Assembly: GCF_034661175.1 (NCBI RefSeq)
Contig: NZ_CP141058.1
Coordinates: 2,604,001 to 2,668,000, forward strand
Length of the DNA stretch: 64,000 nucleotides
Direction: 5' to 3'
DNA from: Nocardioides renjunii
Lineage (GTDB): Bacteria > Actinomycetota > Actinomycetes > Propionibacteriales > Nocardioidaceae
Under the pieces are notes generated by a model. That model was given only the letters and a program-made list of their open reading frames with translations, was not told the origin of the DNA and searched no databases. This document shows, in pieces, positions 52,546 to 59,970 of the stretch (positions within the stretch are counted from its first letter, which is position 1; each line of letters starts with the position of its first letter). The position numbers were made by a program, and so were the translations under genes.

Positions 52546-53235
52546 TCACGCAGGGCGCGCGCGGAAGGCGAAGGCCATGTAGGAGAGGTCGCCGATGACC
52601 CGGGCGACCACGCGGGAGGTGCGCGGGTAGCGGGCGTTGCCCATGGCGACGACCGGGAAGAACTCGTCCACGACGTAGCCGGTCGACCCGAACAGGTCCT
52701 GGGCGCTGGACCGCGTGAAGAAGCGCAGGTGGGTGCGGTCGAGCAGGCCAGAGTCGACGTAGTCGAAGCTACCGCGGACCGCGAGGTCGACGAGGAAGGG
52801 CAGGTGTCGCACGTTGGGCAGCTCGCCCACGATCACGCCGCCGGGGGCCAGGCGCTCCCGCGTCGCCCGCAGCGCCTGCCACGGGTCGACCATGTGCTCG
52901 AGGACGTGGTTGAAGCTGACGCAGTCGAAGGAGCCCGGCACCTGCTCCAGCGCGTCGGGGTAGAAGCCGTGCGCCACGCCGGTCAGCCGTCCCGCGGCCG
53001 TGCGGGCGTCGAGGTCGTGCGGCTCGATCCCCCAGACCTGGCGGCCGGCACGGCGGGCCATCAGGCCCGCGCCGAAGGTGCCGTCGTTGCACCCCACGTC
53101 CAGCACCCGCGCGGCCGTCGGCGGGACGAGGTCCGCGACGTGCGAGCGGGTCTCGGACCAGTAGGGCGAGTCGACGCCCTCGAAGGCGCGGGTCACGTCG
53201 CGCGGCGCCTCCGGACGGCTCGGTCGGTCAGTCAT
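52546..53235 (-). CDS. Class I SAM-dependent methyltransferase
   Basis: The 229-residue protein has VLDVGCNDGTFGAG for SAM binding, WGIEPHD for the acidic residue, and FDCVSFNHVLEHMVDPW, followed by the methyltransferase_11/23-type carboxy half. The substrate is unknown. It lies between the IMPase gene and pgsA, two genes tied to inositol phosphates, but no direct link to lipid synthesis can be read from the sequence. Confidence 0.9.
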   Translation of the reverse strand: MTDRPSRPEAPRDVTRAFEGVDSPYWSETRSHVADLVPPTAARVLDVGCNDGTFGAGLMARRAGRQVWGIEPHDLDARTAAGRLTGVAHGFYPDALEQVPGSFDCVSFNHVLEHMVDPWQALRATRERLAPGGVIVGELPNVRHLPFLVDLAVRGSFDYVDSGLLDRTHLRFFTRSSAQDLFGSTGYVVDEFFPVVAMGNARYPRTSRVVARVIGDLSYMAFAFRARPA

Positions 53236-53241
53236 GCGCCG

Positions 53242-53247
53242 ACCCTA
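53242..53247 (-). promoter_or_regulatory. Putative -10 element for the methyltransferase
   Basis: TAGGGT on the minus strand ends six bases before the ATG at 53235, at leaderless spacing. Confidence 0.4.
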
Positions 53248-53251
53248 GTGC

Positions 53252-54028
53252 TCAGGCGGGCCCGAGGAGGGCGGCTCGGACGTCGGCGACCGCGGCCGGC
53301 GCGCCGCTGATCGTCCAGTCCACCCCCGCGGCGCGTACGACGACCGAGTCCCCGCCCGCGCCCCGGATGATCGCCGCGCCGGGCAGCCGGTCCCAGTCGG
53401 CGACGCTGTGCTGGAACAGGACGTCCCACTGGCCCGAGGCGATCGCGATGGCGTCCATGGTCCCCGACCCCAGCATCCGCAGCGTGCCGACCTCGCCGAG
53501 CGCGCGGGCGAAGGCCTCGCCCACCTCGCTGCCGAAGAAGGGCGGGTGCAGGTAGGTGGTCGCGCAGCGGGCCTCGCGCGGCGTGACGGGGAGCGGCGCC
53601 AGCGGGGACCCGTCGCAGGTGCTCGGCAGGTCGGGGCCGCCGACCCACGTGCGTAGCGACCCCGGGTGGTGGACGGCGCCGAGCAGGACGTCGTCCTCGC
53701 CGTGCAGGGCGATCGCGCTGCACCACCAGTCGCTCCCACGCGAGAAGTTGAAGGTTCCGTCGACCGGGTCGATGATCCAGGTGCGGCCCGACGTGCCGGG
53801 GCGCGAGGCACCCTCCTCCCCCACGATGGCGTCGTCGGGGCGCTCGGCGGCGAGCCGTTCGACGATCAGCCGCTCGGCGGCCGTGTCGGCCTGCGTGACG
53901 ATGTCGGAGCCGCTGGTCTTGCGGGACACGTCGAGGCCGGCGACGCGGGTGCGGGCGGCCAGGCTGCCCGCCTGCCGGACCAGGTCCACGGCGAGGGCGG
54001 CGTCGTCGGCGAGGCTCAGGTCGGTCAC
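53252..54028 (-). CDS. Inositol monophosphatase family protein
   Basis: The 258-residue protein has the metal-binding motifs GEEGAS, WIIDPVDGTFNFSRG and a carboxy SVADWDRLPGAAIIRGAGG, in the order of the IMPase/FBPase-like superfamily. Members act on inositol phosphate, histidinol phosphate or PAP. The nearby pgsA makes an inositol-phosphate role plausible but unproven. The GTG at 54028 has TAACGT seven bases before it. Confidence 0.9.
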   Translation of the reverse strand: MTDLSLADDAALAVDLVRQAGSLAARTRVAGLDVSRKTSGSDIVTQADTAAERLIVERLAAERPDDAIVGEEGASRPGTSGRTWIIDPVDGTFNFSRGSDWWCSAIALHGEDDVLLGAVHHPGSLRTWVGGPDLPSTCDGSPLAPLPVTPREARCATTYLHPPFFGSEVGEAFARALGEVGTLRMLGSGTMDAIAIASGQWDVLFQHSVADWDRLPGAAIIRGAGGDSVVVRAAGVDWTISGAPAAVADVRAALLGPA

Positions 54029-54035
54029 GGCCGCC

Positions 54036-54041
54036 ACGTTA
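54036..54041 (-). promoter_or_regulatory. Putative -10 element for the IMPase gene
   Basis: TAACGT on the minus strand ends seven bases before the GTG at 54028. Confidence 0.38.
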
Positions 54042-54052
54042 GTGGGCAGGCG

Positions 54053-54058
54053 TACTGT
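54053..54058 (+). promoter_or_regulatory. Putative -10 element for the lysine-rich gene and the ornithine-synthase pseudogene
   Basis: TACTGT would start transcription near 54065, giving a 35-base leader with AAGGGAG at 54088-54094 before the ATG at 54100. Confidence 0.35.
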
Positions 54059-54099
54059 GGCTGGACGGAGCCACCCAGGCTCTCGACAAGGGAGCCCCG

Positions 54100-54237
54100 A
54101 TGAGCGACAAGTCGCCACGGCAAGGCATGTCCAAGAAGTCCGGCAAGTCCATCAAGGAGAAGCGCGCCGACAAGCACGCGAAGGCGGCCGGCAAGCAGGA
54201 CGGGGCTGCCGACGGGTTCCTCCCCAAGAAGAAGTGA
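54100..54237 (+). CDS. Lysine-rich small protein, 45 residues
   Basis: The open frame from the ATG at 54100 gives 45 residues with about one third lysine or arginine (MSDKSPRQGMSKKSGKSIKE at the start, FLPKKK at the end). A strong ribosome-binding site (AAGGGAG, five bases spacing) and a -10-like element precede it. Its stop overlaps the GTG of the next gene (GTGA). Small lysine-rich proteins of this type with a SGKSIKEKRA-like core are widespread hypothetical proteins in actinobacteria, perhaps nucleic-acid binding. Confidence 0.75.
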   Translation: MSDKSPRQGMSKKSGKSIKEKRADKHAKAAGKQDGAADGFLPKKK

Positions 54238-55375
54238 GCCTCCTCAGCCTCGGGGTCATCGGCACGTCGGCGAAGGAGAACGAGCACCGCCTGCCGCTGC
54301 ACCCCGAGCACCTCTCGCGCCTCGATCCCGAGGTGGCGCGGCGGACGACCCTCGAGCACGGCTACGCCGCCCGCTTCGGGATCAGCGACGAGGACCTGGC
54401 CCCGCATGTGGCCGGGTTCGCCTCCCGCGAGGAGATCCTCGACGGCTGCGACGTCGTGGTGCTGCCCAAGCCGCAGCACGCCGACCTGGCCGCCATGCAC
54501 GCCGGCCAAGTCCTCTGGGGGTGGCCGCACTGCGTGCAGGACCGGGCCATGACGCAGCTGGCGATCGACCGGGAGCTGACCCTCGTCGCCTTCGAGGCGA
54601 TGAACCACTGGACCTCCGACGGCCACGTCGGCCTCCACGTCTTCCACAAGAACAACGAGCTCGCCGGCTACTGCTCGGTCCTCCACGCGATGGAGCTCGC
54701 CGGCATCACCGGCGACTACGGGCGCCGGCTGAGCGCGGTCGTGATCGGCTTCGGCGCCACGGCCCGGGGCGCGGTGACGGCGCTCAAGGCGCACGGCGTC
54801 GGGGACGTCGCCGTCCTCACCACGCGCGGGGTGGCCGCGGTCGGCTCACCGATCCACTCGTGCGGATCCGCCAGTTCGAGCACGACCCGGAGGACCCGGG
54901 TGCGAGCCTGGTGATCACCGACGCCGGCCGCGTGCCGCTGGCGCCGTACCTCGCCGAGAACGACATCATCGTCAACTGCACGCTGCAGGACACCACCGCG
55001 CCGTTGACCTACCTGCGCCTCGAGGACCTGGCCCACTTCCGCCGGGGCAGCCTGGTCGTCGACGTGTCGTGCGACGAGGGCATGGGCTTCTCGTGGGCGG
55101 TCCCGACGACGTTCGACGACCCGATGTTCACCGTCGGCGACCGGGTCCACTACTACGCGGTCGACCACAGCCCCTCCTACCTGTGGAGCTCCGCCACGTG
55201 GGAGAACAGCGAGGCGTTGCTGCCGTTCGTGCCGACGGTGCTCGGCGGACCCGACGCGTGGGACGCCAACGAGACCGTCAGCCGCGCCATCGAGATCCGT
55301 GACGGGCGCATCTGCAACCCGGCGATCCTCGAGTTCCAGGGCCGCGCGCCGGAGCATCCCTACCGGGTGGCCTGA
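54234..55375 (+). pseudogene. N5-(carboxyethyl)ornithine synthase-like gene with a one-base frameshift
   Basis: Two adjoining frames together give a complete alanine dehydrogenase-like protein of about 380 residues. The first 209 codons (54234-54860) carry GVIGTSAKENEHRLPLHPEH and the nucleotide-binding VVIGFGATARGAV. The next 171 (54860-55375) carry VDVSCDEGMGFSW and YYAVDHSPSYLWSSATWENS. The frame changes at 54860, as if one G of GG were lost. The first frame otherwise runs to a stop at 54914. The family makes carboxyethylornithine or related opine-like compounds with NADPH. No slippery sequence is visible, so this is a mutation or a sequencing error. Confidence 0.85.
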
Positions 55376-55890
55376 GCCTCGTCCCACGCGTCCGCGACGA
55401 GCCTCCGCGTGTCCTCGAGGAGCTGGGGAAGCATCTTGGTGCCGCCCACGACGGTGATGAAGTTGGCGTCGCCCGTCCAGCGCGGCACGACGTGCTGGTG
55501 CAGGTGCTCCGACAGCGAGCCGCCCGCCGAGCGGCCGAGGTTGAGCCCGACGTTGAACGAGTGCGGCCGGCTGACGGCCCGGATGGCCCGCAGCGCCTGC
55601 TGGGTCATGGTCATCAGCTCGCCGGCCTCCTCCTCGGTGAGGTCGGTGAGGTCCGCGACGTGGCGGTAGGGCAGCACCATGAGGTGGCCGGGGTTGTAGG
55701 GGTGCAGGTTGAGCACGACGTACGTCCACCGCCCGCGCGCCACCACGAGGGACGTCTCGTCGGGGTGGTCGGGGATCGCGCAGAACGGGCAGCCGTCGTC
55801 GTCGACCGCGGTGCGGACGTAGGCCATCCGGTGCGGGGTCCAGATCCGCTCCAGCCCGTCGGCGCTCGCCTCGTCCGTGCCACCAGTCAT
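55360..55890 (-). CDS. HIT family hydrolase/phosphorylase
   Basis: The 176-residue protein has the HIT motif HLHQHVVPRW and the preceding NVGLNLGRSAGGS, plus a CPFCAI zinc-type pair near residue 35. Mycobacteria have a homologue at the same site, an AP4A phosphorylase, next to thrS and pgsA. The 3' end overlaps the pseudogene by 16 bases. TAGGAT lies six bases before the ATG and shares two bases with the -10 element of the divergent GNAT gene. Confidence 0.93.
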   Translation of the reverse strand: MTGGTDEASADGLERIWTPHRMAYVRTAVDDDGCPFCAIPDHPDETSLVVARGRWTYVVLNLHPYNPGHLMVLPYRHVADLTDLTEEEAGELMTMTQQALRAIRAVSRPHSFNVGLNLGRSAGGSLSEHLHQHVVPRWTGDANFITVVGGTKMLPQLLEDTRRLVADAWDEAQATR

Positions 55891-55896
55891 GCCGCG

Positions 55897-55902
55897 ATCC
55901 TA
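55897..55902 (-). promoter_or_regulatory. Putative -10 element for the HIT gene
   Basis: TAGGAT on the minus strand ends six bases before the ATG at 55890. It overlaps the opposite element at 55901-55906. Confidence 0.45.
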
Positions 55903-55906
55903 GGGT
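55901..55906 (+). promoter_or_regulatory. Putative -10 element for the GNAT gene
   Basis: TAGGGT ends six bases before the ATG at 55913 and shares the bases at 55901-55902 with the HIT element. Confidence 0.45.
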
Positions 55907-55912
55907 GGGCCC

Positions 55913-56389
55913 ATGACCACGATCCGACCGGCCGTGGCCGCCGACATGGCGGCCGTCGCCGACCTGTGGCACGAGGGCTGGCACGACGGGCACGCCGGCC
56001 GGGTTCCTGACGGACTGACGGCGGCGCGCACCCTCGCCGCCTTCCACGAGCGCACGCCCCCGCGCGTGGCCGACACGACCGTCGCGCTCGACGACGCCAG
56101 TAGCCTGCTCGGCTTCGTGATGGTCGTCGATGCCGAGGTGGAGCAGGTCTTCGTCGTCCGGGCTGCGCGCGGCAGCGGCCTGGCCGAGGAGCTGCTGGCC
56201 GAGGCCGAGCGGCAGGTGGCGCGGGCCGGCCACGGCGAGGCCTGGCTCGCCGTCGTCGTCGGCAACGCGCGGGCGCGACGGTTCTACGAGCGGTGCGGCT
56301 GGCACGACGCCGGCGACCTGCCGTACGAGGTGACGGCGGCCGGACAGACGTTCGTCTCGCCGTGCCGGCGCTACGTGAAGAAGGTCTGA
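55913..56389 (+). CDS. GNAT family N-acetyltransferase
   Basis: The 158-residue protein has the GNAT core: TIRPAVAADMAAVADLW, EVEQVFVVRAARGSGLAEELL with the acetyl-CoA loop, and VVGNARARRFYERCGW. The substrate is unknown. Its start is 22 bases from the HIT start on the other strand, with overlapping -10 elements, so the two may not be transcribed at the same moment. Confidence 0.9.
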   Translation: MTTIRPAVAADMAAVADLWHEGWHDGHAGRVPDGLTAARTLAAFHERTPPRVADTTVALDDASSLLGFVMVVDAEVEQVFVVRAARGSGLAEELLAEAERQVARAGHGEAWLAVVVGNARARRFYERCGWHDAGDLPYEVTAAGQTFVSPCRRYVKKV

Positions 56390-56462
56390 GGCGGAGCGCC
56401 GCGACGCCGACCGAACGGGGGGTGTGATCGAGCGCGGCGAGCGGTAGTGCCGGACAGGTCGC

Positions 56463-57104
56463 TCACCGGTCGGCGCCCGAACCGATGAGCAGCGCGGTGA
56501 TCGTGTCCTCCAGCCAGCGCTCGATCCGGGGGCGGTCGTAGCCCAGCTCCTCGACGAGCAGGGCGACCGGGTGCCACCCGATCAGCGCCCAGACGGTGTC
56601 CGTGGCGGTGTCGGTGTCCAGTCCTGGACGCAGTTGCGACGTCTGCTCGAAGGCCTCGACCACGCGTCGGACGTCCGAGCGTCGTCGGGCCTGGTAGTCG
56701 CGCCACAGTGCTGCGACCTCGCCGTCGACCGCGGCAGCCTGCTCGAACGCGCGGTAGAGCGGGTAGAGGCGCAGCAGCAGAGCAGCGCCGAACCGGCCCA
56801 CCAGGCGGGCTCGCTCGGTCGTGGAGTCTGCCTGCACGACGTCGGCGAACTCCTCGCCCTCGACCAGGGGCGCCGCGCGGTCGTCACCGGCGATGACATG
56901 GTCCAGGGCCAGGGACAACAGGGCGGCCTTGCCTCCGAGCGCGTAGACGGACCGAGCCGAGACCGAGGCTCGGGTGGCGATGGCACCGACCGTCGTGGCC
57001 CCGTAGCCCTGCGCGGCGAACAGCTCGGCCGCCGCTTCGACGATGGCTGCACGAGTGATCGTGGCCTGCTCGGCGCGGCGAGGGGCGTCGTACTTGCGCG
57101 TCAT
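56463..57104 (-). CDS. TetR/AcrR family transcriptional regulator
   Basis: The 213-residue protein has a TetR helix-turn-helix at about 32-52 (TTVGAIATRASVSARSVYAL) after AAAELFAAQGYGA. The rest is a helical ligand-binding domain of unknown specificity. GGGAGGG precedes the ATG. It is divergent from the DoxX-cupin-membrane operon, and a near-palindrome lies between, so it most likely controls that operon. Confidence 0.9.
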   Translation of the reverse strand: MTRKYDAPRRAEQATITRAAIVEAAAELFAAQGYGATTVGAIATRASVSARSVYALGGKAALLSLALDHVIAGDDRAAPLVEGEEFADVVQADSTTERARLVGRFGAALLLRLYPLYRAFEQAAAVDGEVAALWRDYQARRRSDVRRVVEAFEQTSQLRPGLDTDTATDTVWALIGWHPVALLVEELGYDRPRIERWLEDTITALLIGSGADR

Positions 57105-57137
57105 CCCTTGACCCTCCCAGTTGATTGCAGTTATGGT

Positions 57138-57153
57138 GCATTCAATTCATTGC
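57138..57153. promoter_or_regulatory. Imperfect palindrome, candidate TetR operator
   Basis: GCATTCAATTCATTGC matches its own complement at 12 of 16 places and is centred on AATT. It lies in an unusually A/T-rich 74-base divergent spacer, just before the -10-like TAGTGT at 57155-57160. Confidence 0.42.
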
Positions 57154-57154
57154 T

Positions 57155-57160
57155 AGTGTA
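57155..57160 (+). promoter_or_regulatory. Putative -10 element for the DoxX-cupin operon
   Basis: TAGTGT would give a start near 57167 and a short leader with GAATGAGG before the ATG at 57179. Confidence 0.35.
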
Positions 57161-57178
57161 ACGAATGAGGTTCCCGCC

Positions 57179-57529
57179 ATGAGCCTGCTGGTCATCATCC
57201 CGGCCATCCTGCTGGCCGCCGCCATGCTCGCATCGGCCTGCCGCAAGGCCGCGCGAGCCCCGACCTCGCAGCACATGCGAGACGTGCTGCGGATCCCGCC
57301 GCCGATCTGGGCGTTGGTGGGGGTCGCGGAGGCCGCCGCCGCGTGCGGCCTCGCGCTCGGGATCGCCGTACCGCCGCTCGGCACGGCGGCGGCCACCGGC
57401 GTGGCATGCCTCATGACCGGAGCGGTGGGCGCACACCTCCGGGTCGGCCTCGCCGGGCGCCACCTCGTCCCCCCGGCGGTCCTGGCTGTCACCGCCCTCG
57501 CCACCGCCGCCGGCTTCGCCGGCTCCTGA
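57179..57529 (+). CDS. DoxX-like membrane protein
   Basis: The 116-residue protein has four hydrophobic helices (about 2-20, 44-66, 70-88 and 93-113) and the polar turn RKAARAPTSQHMRDVLRIPP typical of the DoxX-like group. Members of this superfamily are linked to redox or quinone functions but mostly lack a proven role. It is first in an operon with cupin and membrane genes and is divergent from TetR. Confidence 0.85.
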   Translation: MSLLVIIPAILLAAAMLASACRKAARAPTSQHMRDVLRIPPPIWALVGVAEAAAACGLALGIAVPPLGTAAATGVACLMTGAVGAHLRVGLAGRHLVPPAVLAVTALATAAGFAGS

Positions 57530-57559
57530 CCCACGACGACGCACAGAAATGGAAAAGAC

Positions 57560-58171
57560 ATGACCTATCCCGTCATCCAGAACCCCGTCACCAAGGAACG
57601 GGGGATCGTACGTCGGACCCCGAGCGACGAGCACCCGGGACTGATCGCCGACCTGTACGCAGCGCCCGGCGCCGCGGTCGTGGGCGAGCACACCCACCCG
57701 CACAGCACCGAGTCGTTCACCGTGGTCCGCGGCGAGCTGCGCATGACACTGGACGGAGAGGAGCGGGCGGTCGAGCCCGGTCGCCGCGTGGTCATCCCGC
57801 CCGGCACCCCCCACGACTGGTGGAACGCCGGCACCGAGACCGCCTACGTCATCCTGGAGGTCGACCCGGGGGCCCGGTTCGAGGCCATGATCCGCAACCT
57901 CTTCGGCCTTGCTTCCGACGGCAGGACGGACGACACCGGGCGGCCCTCCCTGCTGCAGTCGGCCCTGTTGGCACGCGAGTTCGACGACGTCATCCGGTTC
58001 ACCTCACCGCCGCGGGCGATCCAGAGGCCGCTCTTCGCCGCACTCGCGCCTCTCGCGCGACGCACCGGCCTGCGCGGCTGCTATCCGCACTACCTGGGCG
58101 ACACCGGCGAGACCGTCGACGAGATCGAGGCGCTGCCACCCGAGGTCGCCGCTCTCGTGCCCGGACTCTGA
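57560..58171 (+). CDS. Cupin-domain protein
   Basis: The 203-residue protein has both cupin motifs. VVGEHTHPHSTESFTVVRGE supplies two His and a Glu, and VIPPGTPHDWWNAG supplies the third His, so a metal site is likely intact. A helical carboxy part of about 90 residues follows (LLQSALLAREFDDVIRFT). Function could be an enzyme or a sensor. It follows the DoxX-like gene by 30 bases. Confidence 0.87.
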   Translation: MTYPVIQNPVTKERGIVRRTPSDEHPGLIADLYAAPGAAVVGEHTHPHSTESFTVVRGELRMTLDGEERAVEPGRRVVIPPGTPHDWWNAGTETAYVILEVDPGARFEAMIRNLFGLASDGRTDDTGRPSLLQSALLAREFDDVIRFTSPPRAIQRPLFAALAPLARRTGLRGCYPHYLGDTGETVDEIEALPPEVAALVPGL

Positions 58172-58172
58172 C

Positions 58173-58880
58173 ATGAACGGACCACAGCGCACGGTCGAGC
58201 CACGGCAGACCCGGACCACAGACGGCACGAGCACCTCCATGCCCACGACTCCAGCGACCGGCACGCGCTCTGCGGGGGCCCTCCGCCTCATGGGCGCACT
58301 CGGCACGGGCGCCGGCCTCGTCGGGGCAGTCCATGCCGCGCTGCTGGCCACGTGGCCGCCGGCAGTCGACGAGGGCAGCTACAGCCACCCCTTCGACGCC
58401 GGCGGGTTCGCCGTGTCCCAGGCCGTCCTGACTGCACGCGACCTCGTGCTGGCCGCCCTCCTCGCGGCGCTGCTCCGGACCGCGGTCGGCCGCACCCGGG
58501 TCGCCCGGGTGGGCCTGGTCAGCAGTGCCGTCTCGATGCTGGTCCTCGCCTGCCTCGAGGTGGCGTCGGTCGCCATGGCCGGCTCCGCCGACCTCGGAGC
58601 GTGGTACGGCCTGGCCTCCTTCGGTGTCGGACTGGGCCTGGTGGTGGCCGGGACATCCGCAGCGCGGACACCGCTGGACTCTCCGTGGCTCCGCTTCCTG
58701 CCTCTGGCCATCGGTGTCTACGTCTTCGCGGTCCTGACGCCCGGCATCCTCGCCGGCTTCGCGGCCGGCCAGCTCGTGATCAGCGGGTGGATGGTGCTCT
58801 TCGCCCGCTTGGGCTGGGAGCTCGCTCGTGGTCGGGTCGGGCCTCGCCGGTCGAGCCGCGGTCGCGAGGCGACACGATGA
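58173..58880 (+). CDS. Multi-pass membrane protein, unknown
   Basis: The 235-residue protein has a Thr-rich polar amino end of about 30 residues, then about six hydrophobic helices with small-residue-rich cores and a basic tail (RVGPRRSSRGREATR). It does not match a family that I can name. Its ATG is one base after the cupin stop and its own stop overlaps the next ATG, so translation is coupled. Confidence 0.75.
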   Translation: MNGPQRTVEPRQTRTTDGTSTSMPTTPATGTRSAGALRLMGALGTGAGLVGAVHAALLATWPPAVDEGSYSHPFDAGGFAVSQAVLTARDLVLAALLAALLRTAVGRTRVARVGLVSSAVSMLVLACLEVASVAMAGSADLGAWYGLASFGVGLGLVVAGTSAARTPLDSPWLRFLPLAIGVYVFAVLTPGILAGFAAGQLVISGWMVLFARLGWELARGRVGPRRSSRGREATR

Positions 58881-59476
58881 GGACGGTCGCCACCGGAGGT
58901 CTGCTGGGCCTGGCCTGGGCCGCGAGTCTCCGTGGCTGGATGGTCGACCTCGCCGGCGACGACTCCAGCGTCACCTGGACCGGCACCTTCCTGTGCCTCC
59001 TCTTGCCTGCAGCCGTTGTCGGCTGCTTGCTGGGGCGGGCCCTCGACCTGCAGCGGTCGGGCAGGCAACCACGGTGGCTCACGGCGGCGCCGCTCCTCCT
59101 GCCGCTCGGTCCGCTGGCGATCCCTGGGGCGGTCGGGCACCTGTTCAGGACCGGCGAGGGCAGCGCCTCCATGATCATGGTGCTGCTGGCGATGCTCGGC
59201 GGACACTCACTCTCTGGGCGCGGTCGGGCATGGGTGAGGATCTTGACGGGCATCGCCGGGTTCGCGTTGGTGCCCGTGCTGCTCAGCATGGCTCGCACTC
59301 CGCAGGATGCGTGGGCGGCCACCCTGTTCGCCAGCCTGTACGTGCTGCTTGCCCTCGCCTGCGCCGTGCCGATGCGCGTGGCTCGGCAGTCCCCGGACGT
59401 ACGGCACGAACCTCCAGCGGTCGTGCCGCGCGGTTCGGCTCACCTGCACAGTGGTCAGGGCGCGCACGTGCCGTGA
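58877..59476 (+). CDS. Multi-pass membrane protein, unknown
   Basis: The 199-residue protein has five to six hydrophobic helices starting at the amino end (VATGGLLGLAWAASLRGWMV) and a hydrophilic tail. I recognise no motif or family. The ATGA overlap with the preceding gene marks it as the last of the four-gene operon. Confidence 0.72.
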   Translation: MRTVATGGLLGLAWAASLRGWMVDLAGDDSSVTWTGTFLCLLLPAAVVGCLLGRALDLQRSGRQPRWLTAAPLLLPLGPLAIPGAVGHLFRTGEGSASMIMVLLAMLGGHSLSGRGRAWVRILTGIAGFALVPVLLSMARTPQDAWAATLFASLYVLLALACAVPMRVARQSPDVRHEPPAVVPRGSAHLHSGQGAHVP

Positions 59477-59491
59477 CCGATCGGTCGGCGT

Positions 59492-59884
59492 CTACTGGCC
59501 ACCGATCGCGGCGATCTCGACCTCGTCGGTCGGGCAGACCCACACCGCGTTTCCTCGGACCAGGGTCGCTTCAAGCGGGTGGTTCGCAGGGTGTCGTGGG
59601 CACGGGGGCCAATTCGTGCGCCCGGCCGTCCACAGCTCACCCTCGATGGCCCACTCCTGGACCCTGTCGGCCGCCTGCACGACGCGTTCGGGGAGTGGGG
59701 CCGATCGGCGGACGGACACGCTCGAGCCGGTGCCGTCGGACGACCACATCATCGTCGCCGCGTACTCGTCGTCACTCATCCAGTCCGTGCTGTCGAAGAC
59801 GGGCGCGACGTGACCCGCGCGAGCCAGGTCGCGCAGCACCGGCTCGAGTGCTTCGCGCAGAACGTCGTCCATGCCACGCATCAT
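59492..59884 (-). CDS. Hypothetical protein
   Basis: The 130-residue soluble protein (126 if the ATG at 59872 is used) has a helical amino half and a carboxy part with WPPCPRHPANHPLEATLV and WVCPTDE. These two Cys-Pro pairs with histidines may bind a metal. The family is not recognised. It stands alone between the convergent membrane-protein operon and the HNH pseudogene. Confidence 0.62.
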   Translation of the reverse strand: MMRGMDDVLREALEPVLRDLARAGHVAPVFDSTDWMSDDEYAATMMWSSDGTGSSVSVRRSAPLPERVVQAADRVQEWAIEGELWTAGRTNWPPCPRHPANHPLEATLVRGNAVWVCPTDEVEIAAIGGQ

Positions 59885-59970
59885 CGCCGATCGGCCGTCC
59901 GGCCCGCCGCTGCTCGCGCGGGCATGGCTGTGGCCCCGCCGTGGTCAGGTCGGCGGGGTGTGGGGCGGGG

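Noticed and set aside
54840..54914. Programmed ribosomal frameshift in the carboxyethylornithine synthase-like gene
   Set aside because: No slippery heptamer or downstream pseudoknot is evident, and the family is not known to use recoding.
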